Of a stretch of 64,000 nt of DNA, positions 57,063 through 64,000 are shown piece after piece. The position numbers and the translations under genes are program-made. The stretch's first letter is position 1. Each line of letters begins with the position of its first letter. The stretch spans positions 372,001-436,000 of the forward strand of contig CAJIZV010000001.1 of the NCBI GenBank assembly GCA_905181935.1, written 5' to 3'. The notes below the pieces were generated by a model, which saw only the letters and a list, made by a program, of their open reading frames with translations, did not search any database and had not been told where the DNA came from. The DNA comes from an uncultured Amylibacter sp. (GTDB taxonomy: Bacteria > Pseudomonadota > Alphaproteobacteria > Rhodobacterales > Rhodobacteraceae).

Positions 57063-58196
57063 ATGACGAAGTTAAAATGGGGTATGATTGGTGGTGGAGA
57101 AGGTAGCCAAATAGGGCCCGCTCACAGATTAGGTGCACAAGCGGATGGTTTGTTTGAATTAAGTGCTGGTGCATTAGATCATCGAGCGGATGTAGGGCGT
57201 AAATATGCCCAACAGTTAGGTATACAAAAAGATCGTGCATATGGTGATTGGCAAGAAATGCTAGCTGGCGAAAAAAATCGAACCGACAGAATAGACTTGG
57301 TTACCGTTGCAACGCCTAACGCAACCCACTTTGAGATCACCAAAGCCTTCTTGGAGGCTGGCTTTAACGTTCTTTGCGAAAAACCGATGACGATGAGCAT
57401 CGAAGAGGGTGAAGAAATCGTGCGTGTAGTCAAAACAACAGGCAAAATCTGTGCAGTTAATTATTGCTATTCGGCCTACCCAATGATCCGGCAAGCGCGG
57501 GCAATGGTTAGAGCAAATGAAATTGGAAAAATCCGCCTAGTAGTAACTAATTTTAGCCATGGCCATCACGGCGATGCAACAGATGCAGATAACCCACGTG
57601 TGCGTTGGCGATATGATCCTAAAATGGCTGGTGTGTCTGGTCAATTCGCAGATTGTGGCATTCATGCTATGCATATGGCCAGCTTTATTTGTGATGATGA
57701 AGTGGAAAGACTGTCAGCAGATTTTGCCTCAACTATTTCAAGTCGCGAATTAGAAGATGATGCAATGGTAAACTTTCGAATGGGACGTGGAACAGTTGGC
57801 CGCCTTTGGACATCTTCGGTAGCAATAGGCCGTCAGCATGGATTTGATATACAAGTATTTGGTGAAACTGGAGGCCTTCGTTGGGCATCTGAACAACCAA
57901 ACCAACTAATTTATACTCCGGTTGGTGGACGCACTCAGATCATTGAAAAAGGTGAAAGCGGCTTGCATGAAGACGCAACTCGCCTCTCGCGTGTATCTGT
58001 TGCCCATCCTGAAGGCTTCCCCTTGGCTGTTGCAAATATTTACTGCGATCTTGCTGACGCTATTCGTGGTGAAATTCGAGATGGGCTACCAAATGCTATT
58101 GACGGGTTGAGGTCGATGACAGCAGTTCATACAGCCGTAAAATCAGCAAAAAGTGATGGAAAATGGCTTGATGCACGCCCACCAATGCTTCGGTAA
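57063..58196 (+). CDS. Gfo/Idh/MocA dehydrogenase in iol regulon, third type
   Basis: 377-aa oxidoreductase of a different Gfo/Idh subgroup: N-terminal MIGGGEGSQIGPAHRLGA, catalytic LCEKPMTMSIEEG, VNYCYSAYPMIRQARAM and GQFADCGIHAMHMASFI. Gfo/Idh genes of this kind often accompany iolE; the substrate may be an inositol isomer or inosose derivative. It is 11 bases after iolE and ends one base from the convergent repressor gene. Confidence 0.85.
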   Translation: MTKLKWGMIGGGEGSQIGPAHRLGAQADGLFELSAGALDHRADVGRKYAQQLGIQKDRAYGDWQEMLAGEKNRTDRIDLVTVATPNATHFEITKAFLEAGFNVLCEKPMTMSIEEGEEIVRVVKTTGKICAVNYCYSAYPMIRQARAMVRANEIGKIRLVVTNFSHGHHGDATDADNPRVRWRYDPKMAGVSGQFADCGIHAMHMASFICDDEVERLSADFASTISSRELEDDAMVNFRMGRGTVGRLWTSSVAIGRQHGFDIQVFGETGGLRWASEQPNQLIYTPVGGRTQIIEKGESGLHEDATRLSRVSVAHPEGFPLAVANIYCDLADAIRGEIRDGLPNAIDGLRSMTAVHTAVKSAKSDGKWLDARPPMLR

Positions 58197-58197
58197 A

Positions 58198-59196
58198 TTA
58201 TGGGCGGGGTCGCAAAGTACCCCGCTCAACAATCTGACAAGGAAACAACCGCGCTTCAGGATAACGATTAGGCTCATCAAACATAGCTACCATCAACTCT
58301 ATAGATGAATTAATAATTTGCTTTATTGGTTGATGAATAGTGGTAAGTGAGATACTTTCCCAACTCGACATTTTTATATCATTAAATCCAATTAAACCAA
58401 TATCCTTGGGAACCTCTAACCCAATATCCTTTATAGCGCTTAATACCCCAATGGATAAAACATCGTCTCCACAGAAATAAGCCTCTGCAACATCTCCCTT
58501 AGAAAGCCGTAACATTTCTGCTCGCCCTGCTTGAAATGAATATTCTTTAGCAAAAGTATGGCTAATCTTAATTAATGGGTATTTTGCCATTTCTTCAAGA
58601 AAACCTTTTAAGCGATCTTGTGTCGATGTTGCAATTTCAGGGCCACCCAGAAACCCTACAGCTTTGTAGTTTCTTTGGGCAAGTTCACGTGCAGCCATTC
58701 TCCCCGCTTCTACATTATCAATACCAACAACATGCACTTCTGGGCTGCTAGAGTATCTGCCAAAAGTATTTATGACAGGAATTCCTTTACTCCTAAATGC
58801 CATAGAAAATTCTGGAGGAAGCGTTGAAGAGGCCACAAGAACACCATCAACCGAATATTGGCGAAGCATTTGTAGCGATTGTTCAGGGTTTGTTTCATCA
58901 CTAAGATTCACTAACAATGGGCGCAATCCTCTATCCTGTAGGCCCCGTGTAAAAAGATCAAAAACTTCTAAAAAAATTGGATTGTGAAAATTATTACTTA
59001 CAAGGCCAATCAATTTTGTGCGGCGAGTTGTTAAACTTCGCGCTAAAAAATTGGGACTATAACCCAGTTCAAAAGCAGCTTTTTCCACTTTCTTACGCAT
59101 CTTGCTAGAAACAGATGCACCATCTGTAAACGCACGCGATACAGCCGAAGTCGAAACCCCTGCCTTATTTGCTACATCTTTAAGTGTTGCTACCAT
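58198..59196 (-). CDS. LacI-family repressor of inositol genes
   Basis: 332-aa regulator. The N-terminal LacI helix-turn-helix (TLKDVANKAGVSTSAVSRAF) with hinge region is followed by a periplasmic-binding-protein-like sensor domain (VDGVLVASSTLPPEF, VHVVGIDNVEAGRMAA, AYFCGDDVLSIGVLSAI). Its upstream region carries one of the two TTTGCAACCGGTTGCAAA palindromes, so it is likely autoregulated. The inducer is probably inositol or an early intermediate. Confidence 0.9.
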   Translation of the reverse strand: MVATLKDVANKAGVSTSAVSRAFTDGASVSSKMRKKVEKAAFELGYSPNFLARSLTTRRTKLIGLVSNNFHNPIFLEVFDLFTRGLQDRGLRPLLVNLSDETNPEQSLQMLRQYSVDGVLVASSTLPPEFSMAFRSKGIPVINTFGRYSSSPEVHVVGIDNVEAGRMAARELAQRNYKAVGFLGGPEIATSTQDRLKGFLEEMAKYPLIKISHTFAKEYSFQAGRAEMLRLSKGDVAEAYFCGDDVLSIGVLSAIKDIGLEVPKDIGLIGFNDIKMSSWESISLTTIHQPIKQIINSSIELMVAMFDEPNRYPEARLFPCQIVERGTLRPRP

Positions 59197-59268
59197 TTTT
59201 CACATATACTTTTTAATTTAATATTTAAATACACCGCATTTTATATAGATACAGCAAAAAATTTTATT

Positions 59269-59290
59269 TTTTTGCAACCGGTTGCAAAAA
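59269..59290. promoter_or_regulatory. LacI-family operator, repressor / transporter divergent promoter
   Basis: 22-bp perfect palindrome whose 18-bp core TTTGCAACCGGTTGCAAA (59271-59288) is identical to the iolD site. It lies 73 bases before the repressor ATG and 84 bases before the binding-protein ATG. It should coordinate transporter and repressor with the catabolic genes. Confidence 0.88.
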
Positions 59291-59373
59291 GATCGAATCC
59301 GTGATCTGATATATTTATGATTAGTTTTGAGCCGATCAGAAATTATTACTGTTTTCCAAGGGAGAAAAAATAA

Positions 59374-60324
59374 ATGAAGTCTACATTAAAGAAATTAATG
59401 CTAACCGCTGCAATCGTTGTATCACCGCTTATGGTATCCGCCGATGGTCACGGTGATAATCTAAAATATATATTAGTAAGCCACGCACCTGATAGCGATA
59501 GCTGGTGGAATACTATCAAAAACGGTATTGCACTTGCTGGAGAGCAGATGGGCGTAAGTGTTGAATATCGCAACCCGCCGACTGGTGACCTTGCCGATAT
59601 GGCCCGTATTATAGAACAGGCAGCTGCATCGAACCCAGATGGAATTATTACTACATTATCAGATTATGATCTACTTAAAGGTCCAATCAGAGCAGCCGTA
59701 GATCAAGGTATCGATGTGATAATTATGAATTCAGGCACACCAGAGCAAGCTGCTGAAGTTGGTGCCTTAATGTACGTTGGTCAACCCGAATATGATGCTG
59801 GATATGCCGCTGGTCTGCGAGCAAAGCGAGATGGCATTGGCAGCTTTTTATGTGTAAACCATTATATTAGTTCACCGTCATCAACGGAACGCTGTCAAGG
59901 TTTCGCAGATGGCCTGGGTATCGACTTAGGCAACCAAATGATCGATTCTGGTCAAGACCCTGCTGAAATTAAGAATCGGGTTCTTGCATACCTTTCAGCA
60001 AACGCTGGGACAGAAGCAATTCTAACACTTGGCCCAACCTCTGCAGACCCAACAATGCTTGCATTAGCTGAAAACGGCATGGCGGGTGATATCTATTTTG
60101 GGACATTTGATCTTGGCTCAGAAATTGTTAAGGGCTTAAAATCTGGAGTTATCAACTGGGGTATCGACCAACAGCCATTTCTACAAGCATATTTACCTGT
60201 TGTAGTGTTAGCGAACTATGATCGTTATGGCGTATTACCTGGAAATAATATTAATTCTGGTCCTGGCTTCGTAACCAAAGACGCTCTAGCAAAAGTCGAA
60301 GAGTTTGCTGGTGAATACAGATAA
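59374..60324 (+). CDS. Inositol-type ABC transporter binding protein
   Basis: Periplasmic sugar-binding protein (316 aa) with signal peptide ending VSA-DGHGDN. It has the RbsB-like fold: VSHAPDSDSWWNTIKNGIALAG, ANPDGIITTLSDYDLLKGPI-type hinge, INWGIDQQPFLQAYLPVV. Likely IbpA-like (myo-inositol) from its operator and neighbours. AAGGGAG lies ahead of ATG. A strong hairpin separates it from the permease gene. Confidence 0.87.
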   Translation: MKSTLKKLMLTAAIVVSPLMVSADGHGDNLKYILVSHAPDSDSWWNTIKNGIALAGEQMGVSVEYRNPPTGDLADMARIIEQAAASNPDGIITTLSDYDLLKGPIRAAVDQGIDVIIMNSGTPEQAAEVGALMYVGQPEYDAGYAAGLRAKRDGIGSFLCVNHYISSPSSTERCQGFADGLGIDLGNQMIDSGQDPAEIKNRVLAYLSANAGTEAILTLGPTSADPTMLALAENGMAGDIYFGTFDLGSEIVKGLKSGVINWGIDQQPFLQAYLPVVVLANYDRYGVLPGNNINSGPGFVTKDALAKVEEFAGEYR

Positions 60325-60359
60325 AAAGCTAGCGTATTTAGTTAATAAAATATAAAATT

Positions 60360-60391
60360 GGGCGGTCGAGCGTTACTCGAGCCGCCCTTTT
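60360..60391 (+). terminator. Hairpin between binding protein and permease genes
   Basis: GGGCGG TCGAG (60360-60370) pairs with CTCGA and CCGCCC (60376-60387, one bulged G), loop CGTTA, then TTTTC. It lies 36 bases after the binding-protein stop and 31 before the permease start. Likely a partial terminator or 3'-end protector that raises binding protein relative to membrane subunits. Confidence 0.82.
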
Positions 60392-60417
60392 CATAACTTT
60401 TAAAGAGACACGATCCA

Positions 60418-61530
60418 ATGACAGACGCACTCAAAAACGATGAACGCATCAAAGAAATGTCACAATTGCGACGTTCGCTTATCCGGCCAGAACTTGGTGG
60501 AATAGTTGGAACAGTTGCCGTTTTCACCTTCTTCCTACTTTTTGCTTTTGATAGCGGTATGTTCAACGCCCAAGGTGTATTGAACTGGTCTGTAGTATCT
60601 GCACAATTCATGATCATTGCTGTAGGAGCATGCCTATTGATGATAGCCGGCGAATTTGATTTATCAGTAGGGTCTATGATTGGATTTGCTGGTATGATGA
60701 TTGCCATATTTAGCATCACACTTGGCTGGCCAATGTGGATCGCAATTCTGATTACCTTTGTTATTTGCATTGGGTTTGGCGCATTGAATGGCTTCATAGT
60801 TGTTAGAACAGGCCTACCTAGTTTTATTGTAACTTTAGCCACGTTATTCATATTGCGAGGCTTTACAATTTTCATTCCACAAACATTAGAACGAAAAACT
60901 ATTATTGGTGGTATTCGTGAGGCAGCCGAAGGCGATTGGCTTGCCCCAATATTTGGTGGAAAAATCTTAGGAGGTGCTTTTCAATGGCTTGGAGATGCAG
61001 GTATTATAGGTGTTTTTACTCGTGGCAACCTTAAGGGCCAACCTATTGTAAATGGCATTCCAATGCTGATAGTTTGGGCTCTCCTACTCGTAATTGTAGG
61101 CCATATAGTTTTAACACGAACGCGGTTTGGCAACTGGATCTTTGCAGCTGGAGGAGATGCACAAGCCGCACGATATGCTGGCGTGCCAGTAGATCGGGTA
61201 AAGATAATAATGTTTATGTTTACTGCATTTTGCGCAACCGTTTTTGCTGTCTGTCAGGTGATGGAGTTTGGATCAGCGGGAGCAGATCGTGGACTGCTTA
61301 AAGAATTTGAAGCAATTATTGCGGTAGTTATTGGTGGGGCATTATTAACAGGTGGGTATGGGTCAGTCATCGGTGCAGCGCTTGGTGCCCTTATATTTGG
61401 AGTAGTTCAGCAAGGTCTTTTCTTTGCAAACGTTGAAAGCTCTCTTTTTAGGGTTTTTCTAGGAGTGATACTACTATTAGCAGTGATTCTTAATACATAT
61501 ATTCGCCGCTTGATTACAGGAGAACGCTAA
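60418..61530 (+). CDS. Inositol-type ABC transporter permease
   Basis: BPD_transp_2 permease (370 aa), IatP/FrcC-like. It has LMIAGEFDLSVGSMIGFAGMM, SFIVTLATLFILRGFTIF, a loop of about 70 polar residues in the middle, and LLKEFEAIIAVVIGGALLTGGYGS. A single permease gene suggests a homodimeric channel, unlike the two-permease transporter at 44-46 kb. The ATPase ATG shares one base with its stop. Confidence 0.87.
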   Translation: MTDALKNDERIKEMSQLRRSLIRPELGGIVGTVAVFTFFLLFAFDSGMFNAQGVLNWSVVSAQFMIIAVGACLLMIAGEFDLSVGSMIGFAGMMIAIFSITLGWPMWIAILITFVICIGFGALNGFIVVRTGLPSFIVTLATLFILRGFTIFIPQTLERKTIIGGIREAAEGDWLAPIFGGKILGGAFQWLGDAGIIGVFTRGNLKGQPIVNGIPMLIVWALLLVIVGHIVLTRTRFGNWIFAAGGDAQAARYAGVPVDRVKIIMFMFTAFCATVFAVCQVMEFGSAGADRGLLKEFEAIIAVVIGGALLTGGYGSVIGAALGALIFGVVQQGLFFANVESSLFRVFLGVILLLAVILNTYIRRLITGER

Positions 61531-62306
61531 TGAAACCCATTATTGAAATGAAAGAAATCGAAAAACATTTTGGTTCTGTAATTGCGTTAGCAGGTGTAAC
61601 AATTGATTTTTATCCAGGTGAATGTCATTGCTTATTAGGTGATAATGGTGCAGGTAAATCAACATTTATCAAAACCATGTCTGGTGTACATAAGCCTACT
61701 TCTGGCGAAATTAGGTTTGAAGGTAAACCAATGAATTTCGATGACCCACGGGACTCTATAGCAGCAGGCATTGCTACTGTTTACCAGGATTTAGCGATGA
61801 TACCGCTTATGTCAGTCAGTCGTAATTTTTTCATGGGCAACGAGCCAATAAAAACTCGCATGGGTATGTCCTTTTTTGATCATGAATACGCGAATGAAAC
61901 TACAATGTCAGAAATGCGTAAAATGGGTATTAGCCTTCGAGGGCCCGATCAAGCTGTAGGAACATTATCTGGCGGGGAACGGCAAACAGTTGCGATAGCA
62001 CGGGCCGTTCATTTTGGAGCAAAGGTATTAATTCTAGATGAACCAACATCTGCACTTGGCGTACGCCAAACAGCAAACGTATTAGCAACGGTGGATAAAG
62101 TTCGCAAACACGGCATAGCAGTAGTTTTCATAACCCACAACGTTCGCCATGCGATGGCTGTAGGCGATCGCTTCACAGTTTTAAATCGCGGCAAAACCTA
62201 CGGTACAGCTGTGAAAGGCGAGATCACACCTGAAGAGTTACAAGATTTAATGGCTGGTGGTCAGGAATTAGCAACACTAGAAGGTTCATTGGGAGGAACT
62301 GTTTGA
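61530..62306 (+). CDS. Inositol-type ABC transporter ATPase (single domain)
   Basis: 258-aa ATPase with one nucleotide-binding domain: [36 protein letters not shown]. It is half the size of RbsA-type ATPases, as in the IatA/FrcA group, so it would work as a dimer. Last gene of the transporter operon. Confidence 0.87.
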   Translation: MKPIIEMKEIEKHFGSVIALAGVTIDFYPGECHCLLGDNGAGKSTFIKTMSGVHKPTSGEIRFEGKPMNFDDPRDSIAAGIATVYQDLAMIPLMSVSRNFFMGNEPIKTRMGMSFFDHEYANETTMSEMRKMGISLRGPDQAVGTLSGGERQTVAIARAVHFGAKVLILDEPTSALGVRQTANVLATVDKVRKHGIAVVFITHNVRHAMAVGDRFTVLNRGKTYGTAVKGEITPEELQDLMAGGQELATLEGSLGGTV

Positions 62307-62484
62307 TTTCATGCAGATCACAAGTTCTTAAATTAAAAAATATTTTTATTTTCTTAATAAAAATAAAATTTAATTGTATCAATTAATTGTATCTCATATT
62401 TTTTATTAGAACCTTTAGTAATATTTAGTTTCACTTGAATAATTGCATGTTAAGCTAATTCTAAATGCAAACAGGAGCAATTAA

Positions 62485-63360
62485 ATGATAATTGGATTTA
62501 TTGGACTGGGAAATATGGGTGCCCCAATGGCTACCAATTTAGTTAAGGCTGGTCACAAAGTAATTGGCTTTGACGTTGCTCTTAATACGGTTCCAAATAT
62601 TACTATGGTTAAAACTGCAGCAATGGCTGTACAAAATGCTGATGCAATTATTACCATGCTACCAAATGGTACTGTTTTACGCTCAGTAGCAGATCAAATA
62701 CTTCCTGTAATGAAACGGGGTGCTCTATTTATAGACTGTTCAACGGTAGACTTTGAAAGTGCGCGCGAAATAGCAGATCAAGCAAATAATTTTGGTATTA
62801 TGTTTGTAGATGCACCTGTTTCAGGTGGTATAAATGGCGCGGCTACAGGCACTTTAACGTTTATGGTCGGTGGATCAGATGAGTCATTTAAATTTGCGTC
62901 ACCCTTATTTGATATAATGGGCCAGAAGGCTGTTCACTGTGGTGCGTCTGGTACCGGTCAAGCAGCCAAAATTTGTAATAACATGATACTTGGTGTTACA
63001 ATGATAGCAACCTGTGAAGCATTTTCTTTAGCTGATAAATTAGGATTAGATCGCCAAAAGATGTTTGATGTTGTCAGCACCTCATCAGGATACTCTTGGT
63101 CAATGAATGCATATTGCCCAGCTCCCAACATTGGCCCCAAAAGCCCAGCAGACAACGATTATACTCCAGGCTTTTCGGCAGAATTAATGTTGAAGGACTT
63201 GCGGTTATCACAGCAAGCAGCACATGCAAACAATGCGCCAACACCACTTGGAAAAATGGCAACCAAATTGTATGAACAGTTTGTTGAAACCGCCGACGGT
63301 ATGGGTAAGGATTTTTCTGCTATGTTGCCACACCTAAAAAAAATGGGAAGAGATAATTGA
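62485..63360 (+). CDS. mmsB: 3-Hydroxyisobutyrate dehydrogenase
   Basis: NAD-dependent enzyme of valine degradation (291 aa): Rossmann GFIGLGNMGAPMATNLVKAGH, substrate motif FVDAPVSGG, catalytic Lys in GTGQAAKICNNMILG. Product is methylmalonate semialdehyde, which MmsA/IolA would take on. ATG follows AGGAG. The next gene overlaps it by 4 bases. Confidence 0.92.
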   Translation: MIIGFIGLGNMGAPMATNLVKAGHKVIGFDVALNTVPNITMVKTAAMAVQNADAIITMLPNGTVLRSVADQILPVMKRGALFIDCSTVDFESAREIADQANNFGIMFVDAPVSGGINGAATGTLTFMVGGSDESFKFASPLFDIMGQKAVHCGASGTGQAAKICNNMILGVTMIATCEAFSLADKLGLDRQKMFDVVSTSSGYSWSMNAYCPAPNIGPKSPADNDYTPGFSAELMLKDLRLSQQAAHANNAPTPLGKMATKLYEQFVETADGMGKDFSAMLPHLKKMGRDN

Positions 63361-64000
63361 TAATTGAAACATTAAACTTAACCCGAGAAGGTCGCGTTCT
63401 TAAGGTTACAATAAACAGACCTAAACAAATGAACGCACTAAATTTTCAAGTCATGGATGACTTTATTAAACATGTAGTATCGTTAGATAATGATCCTGAA
63501 CTTGCATGTATTGTAATCACAGGCAACGATAAAGCTTTTGCAGCAGGAGCAGATATAAAAGAAATGATAGACAAAACTGCTGCGGAAATGCGTGAGGCAC
63601 TTTATTTTGCAGATTGGAATTTATTTGCAAATATGAAGACACCTAAAGTAGCTGCAGTAAATGGCTACGCACTCGGTGGCGGATGTGAATTAGCGATGAT
63701 GTGTGATTTTATTATAGCAGGTGAGAGCGCTCAGTTTGGGCAGCCTGAAATCAAATTAGGTGTAATTCCTGGTATAGGGGGCACTCAAAGAATGACTAAA
63801 CTTATTGGGCGTGCCAAATCAATGGATATGCATCTAACTGGTCGAATGATGGGTGCTGTTGAAGCACTAAGTAGTGGTCTGATTACTAGGATATTTCCAG
63901 ATGATAAACTTGTTGATGAAGCAATGAAAATAGCCGCTATTATAGCTAAATATTCGAAACCAGCATTAAGTATGGCAGTTGATGCTGTTCATAAAGGTGA
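63357..64000 (+). CDS. Enoyl-CoA hydratase, 3' end cut by window
   Basis: Crotonase-family enzyme; 214 codons visible of a usual about 258. Oxyanion-hole segment AFAAGADIKEM, then NGYALGGGCELAMMCDFIIAG and FGQPEIKLGVIPGIGGTQR with both catalytic Glu residues of a true hydratase. The start is taken as TTG 63357, overlapping the mmsB stop (TTGA); the first ATG lies 24 codons inside the fold. Probably part of valine/branched-chain acyl-CoA degradation with mmsB. Confidence 0.9.
   Translation, partial: MIIETLNLTREGRVLKVTINRPKQMNALNFQVMDDFIKHVVSLDNDPELACIVITGNDKAFAAGADIKEMIDKTAAEMREALYFADWNLFANMKTPKVAAVNGYALGGGCELAMMCDFIIAGESAQFGQPEIKLGVIPGIGGTQRMTKLIGRAKSMDMHLTGRMMGAVEALSSGLITRIFPDDKLVDEAMKIAAIIAKYSKPALSMAVDAVHKG

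Overview
The window looks like a low-G+C chromosome segment from a marine alphaproteobacterium, most likely the Rhodobacterales/roseobacter group. This is inferred from family-level resemblance of the proteins (TauABC with a long TauC, a DmdC-type acyl-CoA dehydrogenase, an SseB-type protein next to ghrA, iolDCBJG plus a LacI regulator, SitABCD, a split Mrp antiporter) and from the AT-rich base use. Species cannot be fixed from the sequence alone.

Layout. 0-5.3 kb: 3' part of a DmdC-type acyl-CoA dehydrogenase, then a taurine-type ABC transporter (tauABC) with a terminator between tauA and tauB and one after tauC. 5.4-8.5 kb: gltX and nadE on the minus strand. 8.6-10.8 kb: a secreted protein made almost only of MORN repeats, and a short-chain dehydrogenase. 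11.0-12.8 kb: leuA behind a leucine-rich leader peptide and a foldable attenuator-like leader. 13.0-18.5 kb: the rod-shape operon mreB-mreC-mreD-mrdA-rodA, running into ghrA. 19.4-28.0 kb: an SseB-family gene and a ten-gene Mrp-like cation/proton antiporter operon with three ND4/ND5-type subunits and the MrpA C-terminal part as a separate gene. 28.3-32.5 kb: kdsA, a phosphomannomutase/phosphoglucomutase gene broken by two in-frame stops, an unrecognised small gene, and an SbmA/BacA-type peptide transporter. 32.6-36.3 kb: a SitABCD-type manganese/iron transporter under a 43-bp dyad that contains a Fur-box-like core.

36.3-47.6 kb is the most accessory-looking part. It holds a decayed fragment of a sugar-ABC ATPase gene; a cytoplasmic protein joining a winged-helix DNA-binding region to a solute-binding domain (a probable regulator), transcribed away from a GMC oxidoreductase across a pair of inverted 11-bp sites; two Gfo/Idh/MocA dehydrogenases; and a ribose/inositol-type ABC transporter whose binding protein is divergent from its permease and ATPase genes. 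The decayed fragment near 36.4 kb matches the intact ATPase gene near 47.4 kb, so the module is bracketed by a direct repeat.

47.9-49.2 kb: a BaiN/HI0933-type flavoprotein and tRNA-Gln(UUG). 49.4-62.3 kb: a nearly complete myo-inositol catabolic regulon: iolD-C-B-J-G on the minus strand; a Gfo/Idh gene, iolE and another Gfo/Idh gene on the plus strand; a LacI-type repressor; and an inositol-type ABC transporter. Perfect TTTGCAACCGGTTGCAAA palindromes sit in both divergent promoter regions and tie the cluster to the LacI repressor. The window closes with mmsB and the 5' part of an enoyl-CoA hydratase gene (valine degradation). Methylmalonate-semialdehyde dehydrogenase (iolA/mmsA), which would finish inositol breakdown, is not in the window.
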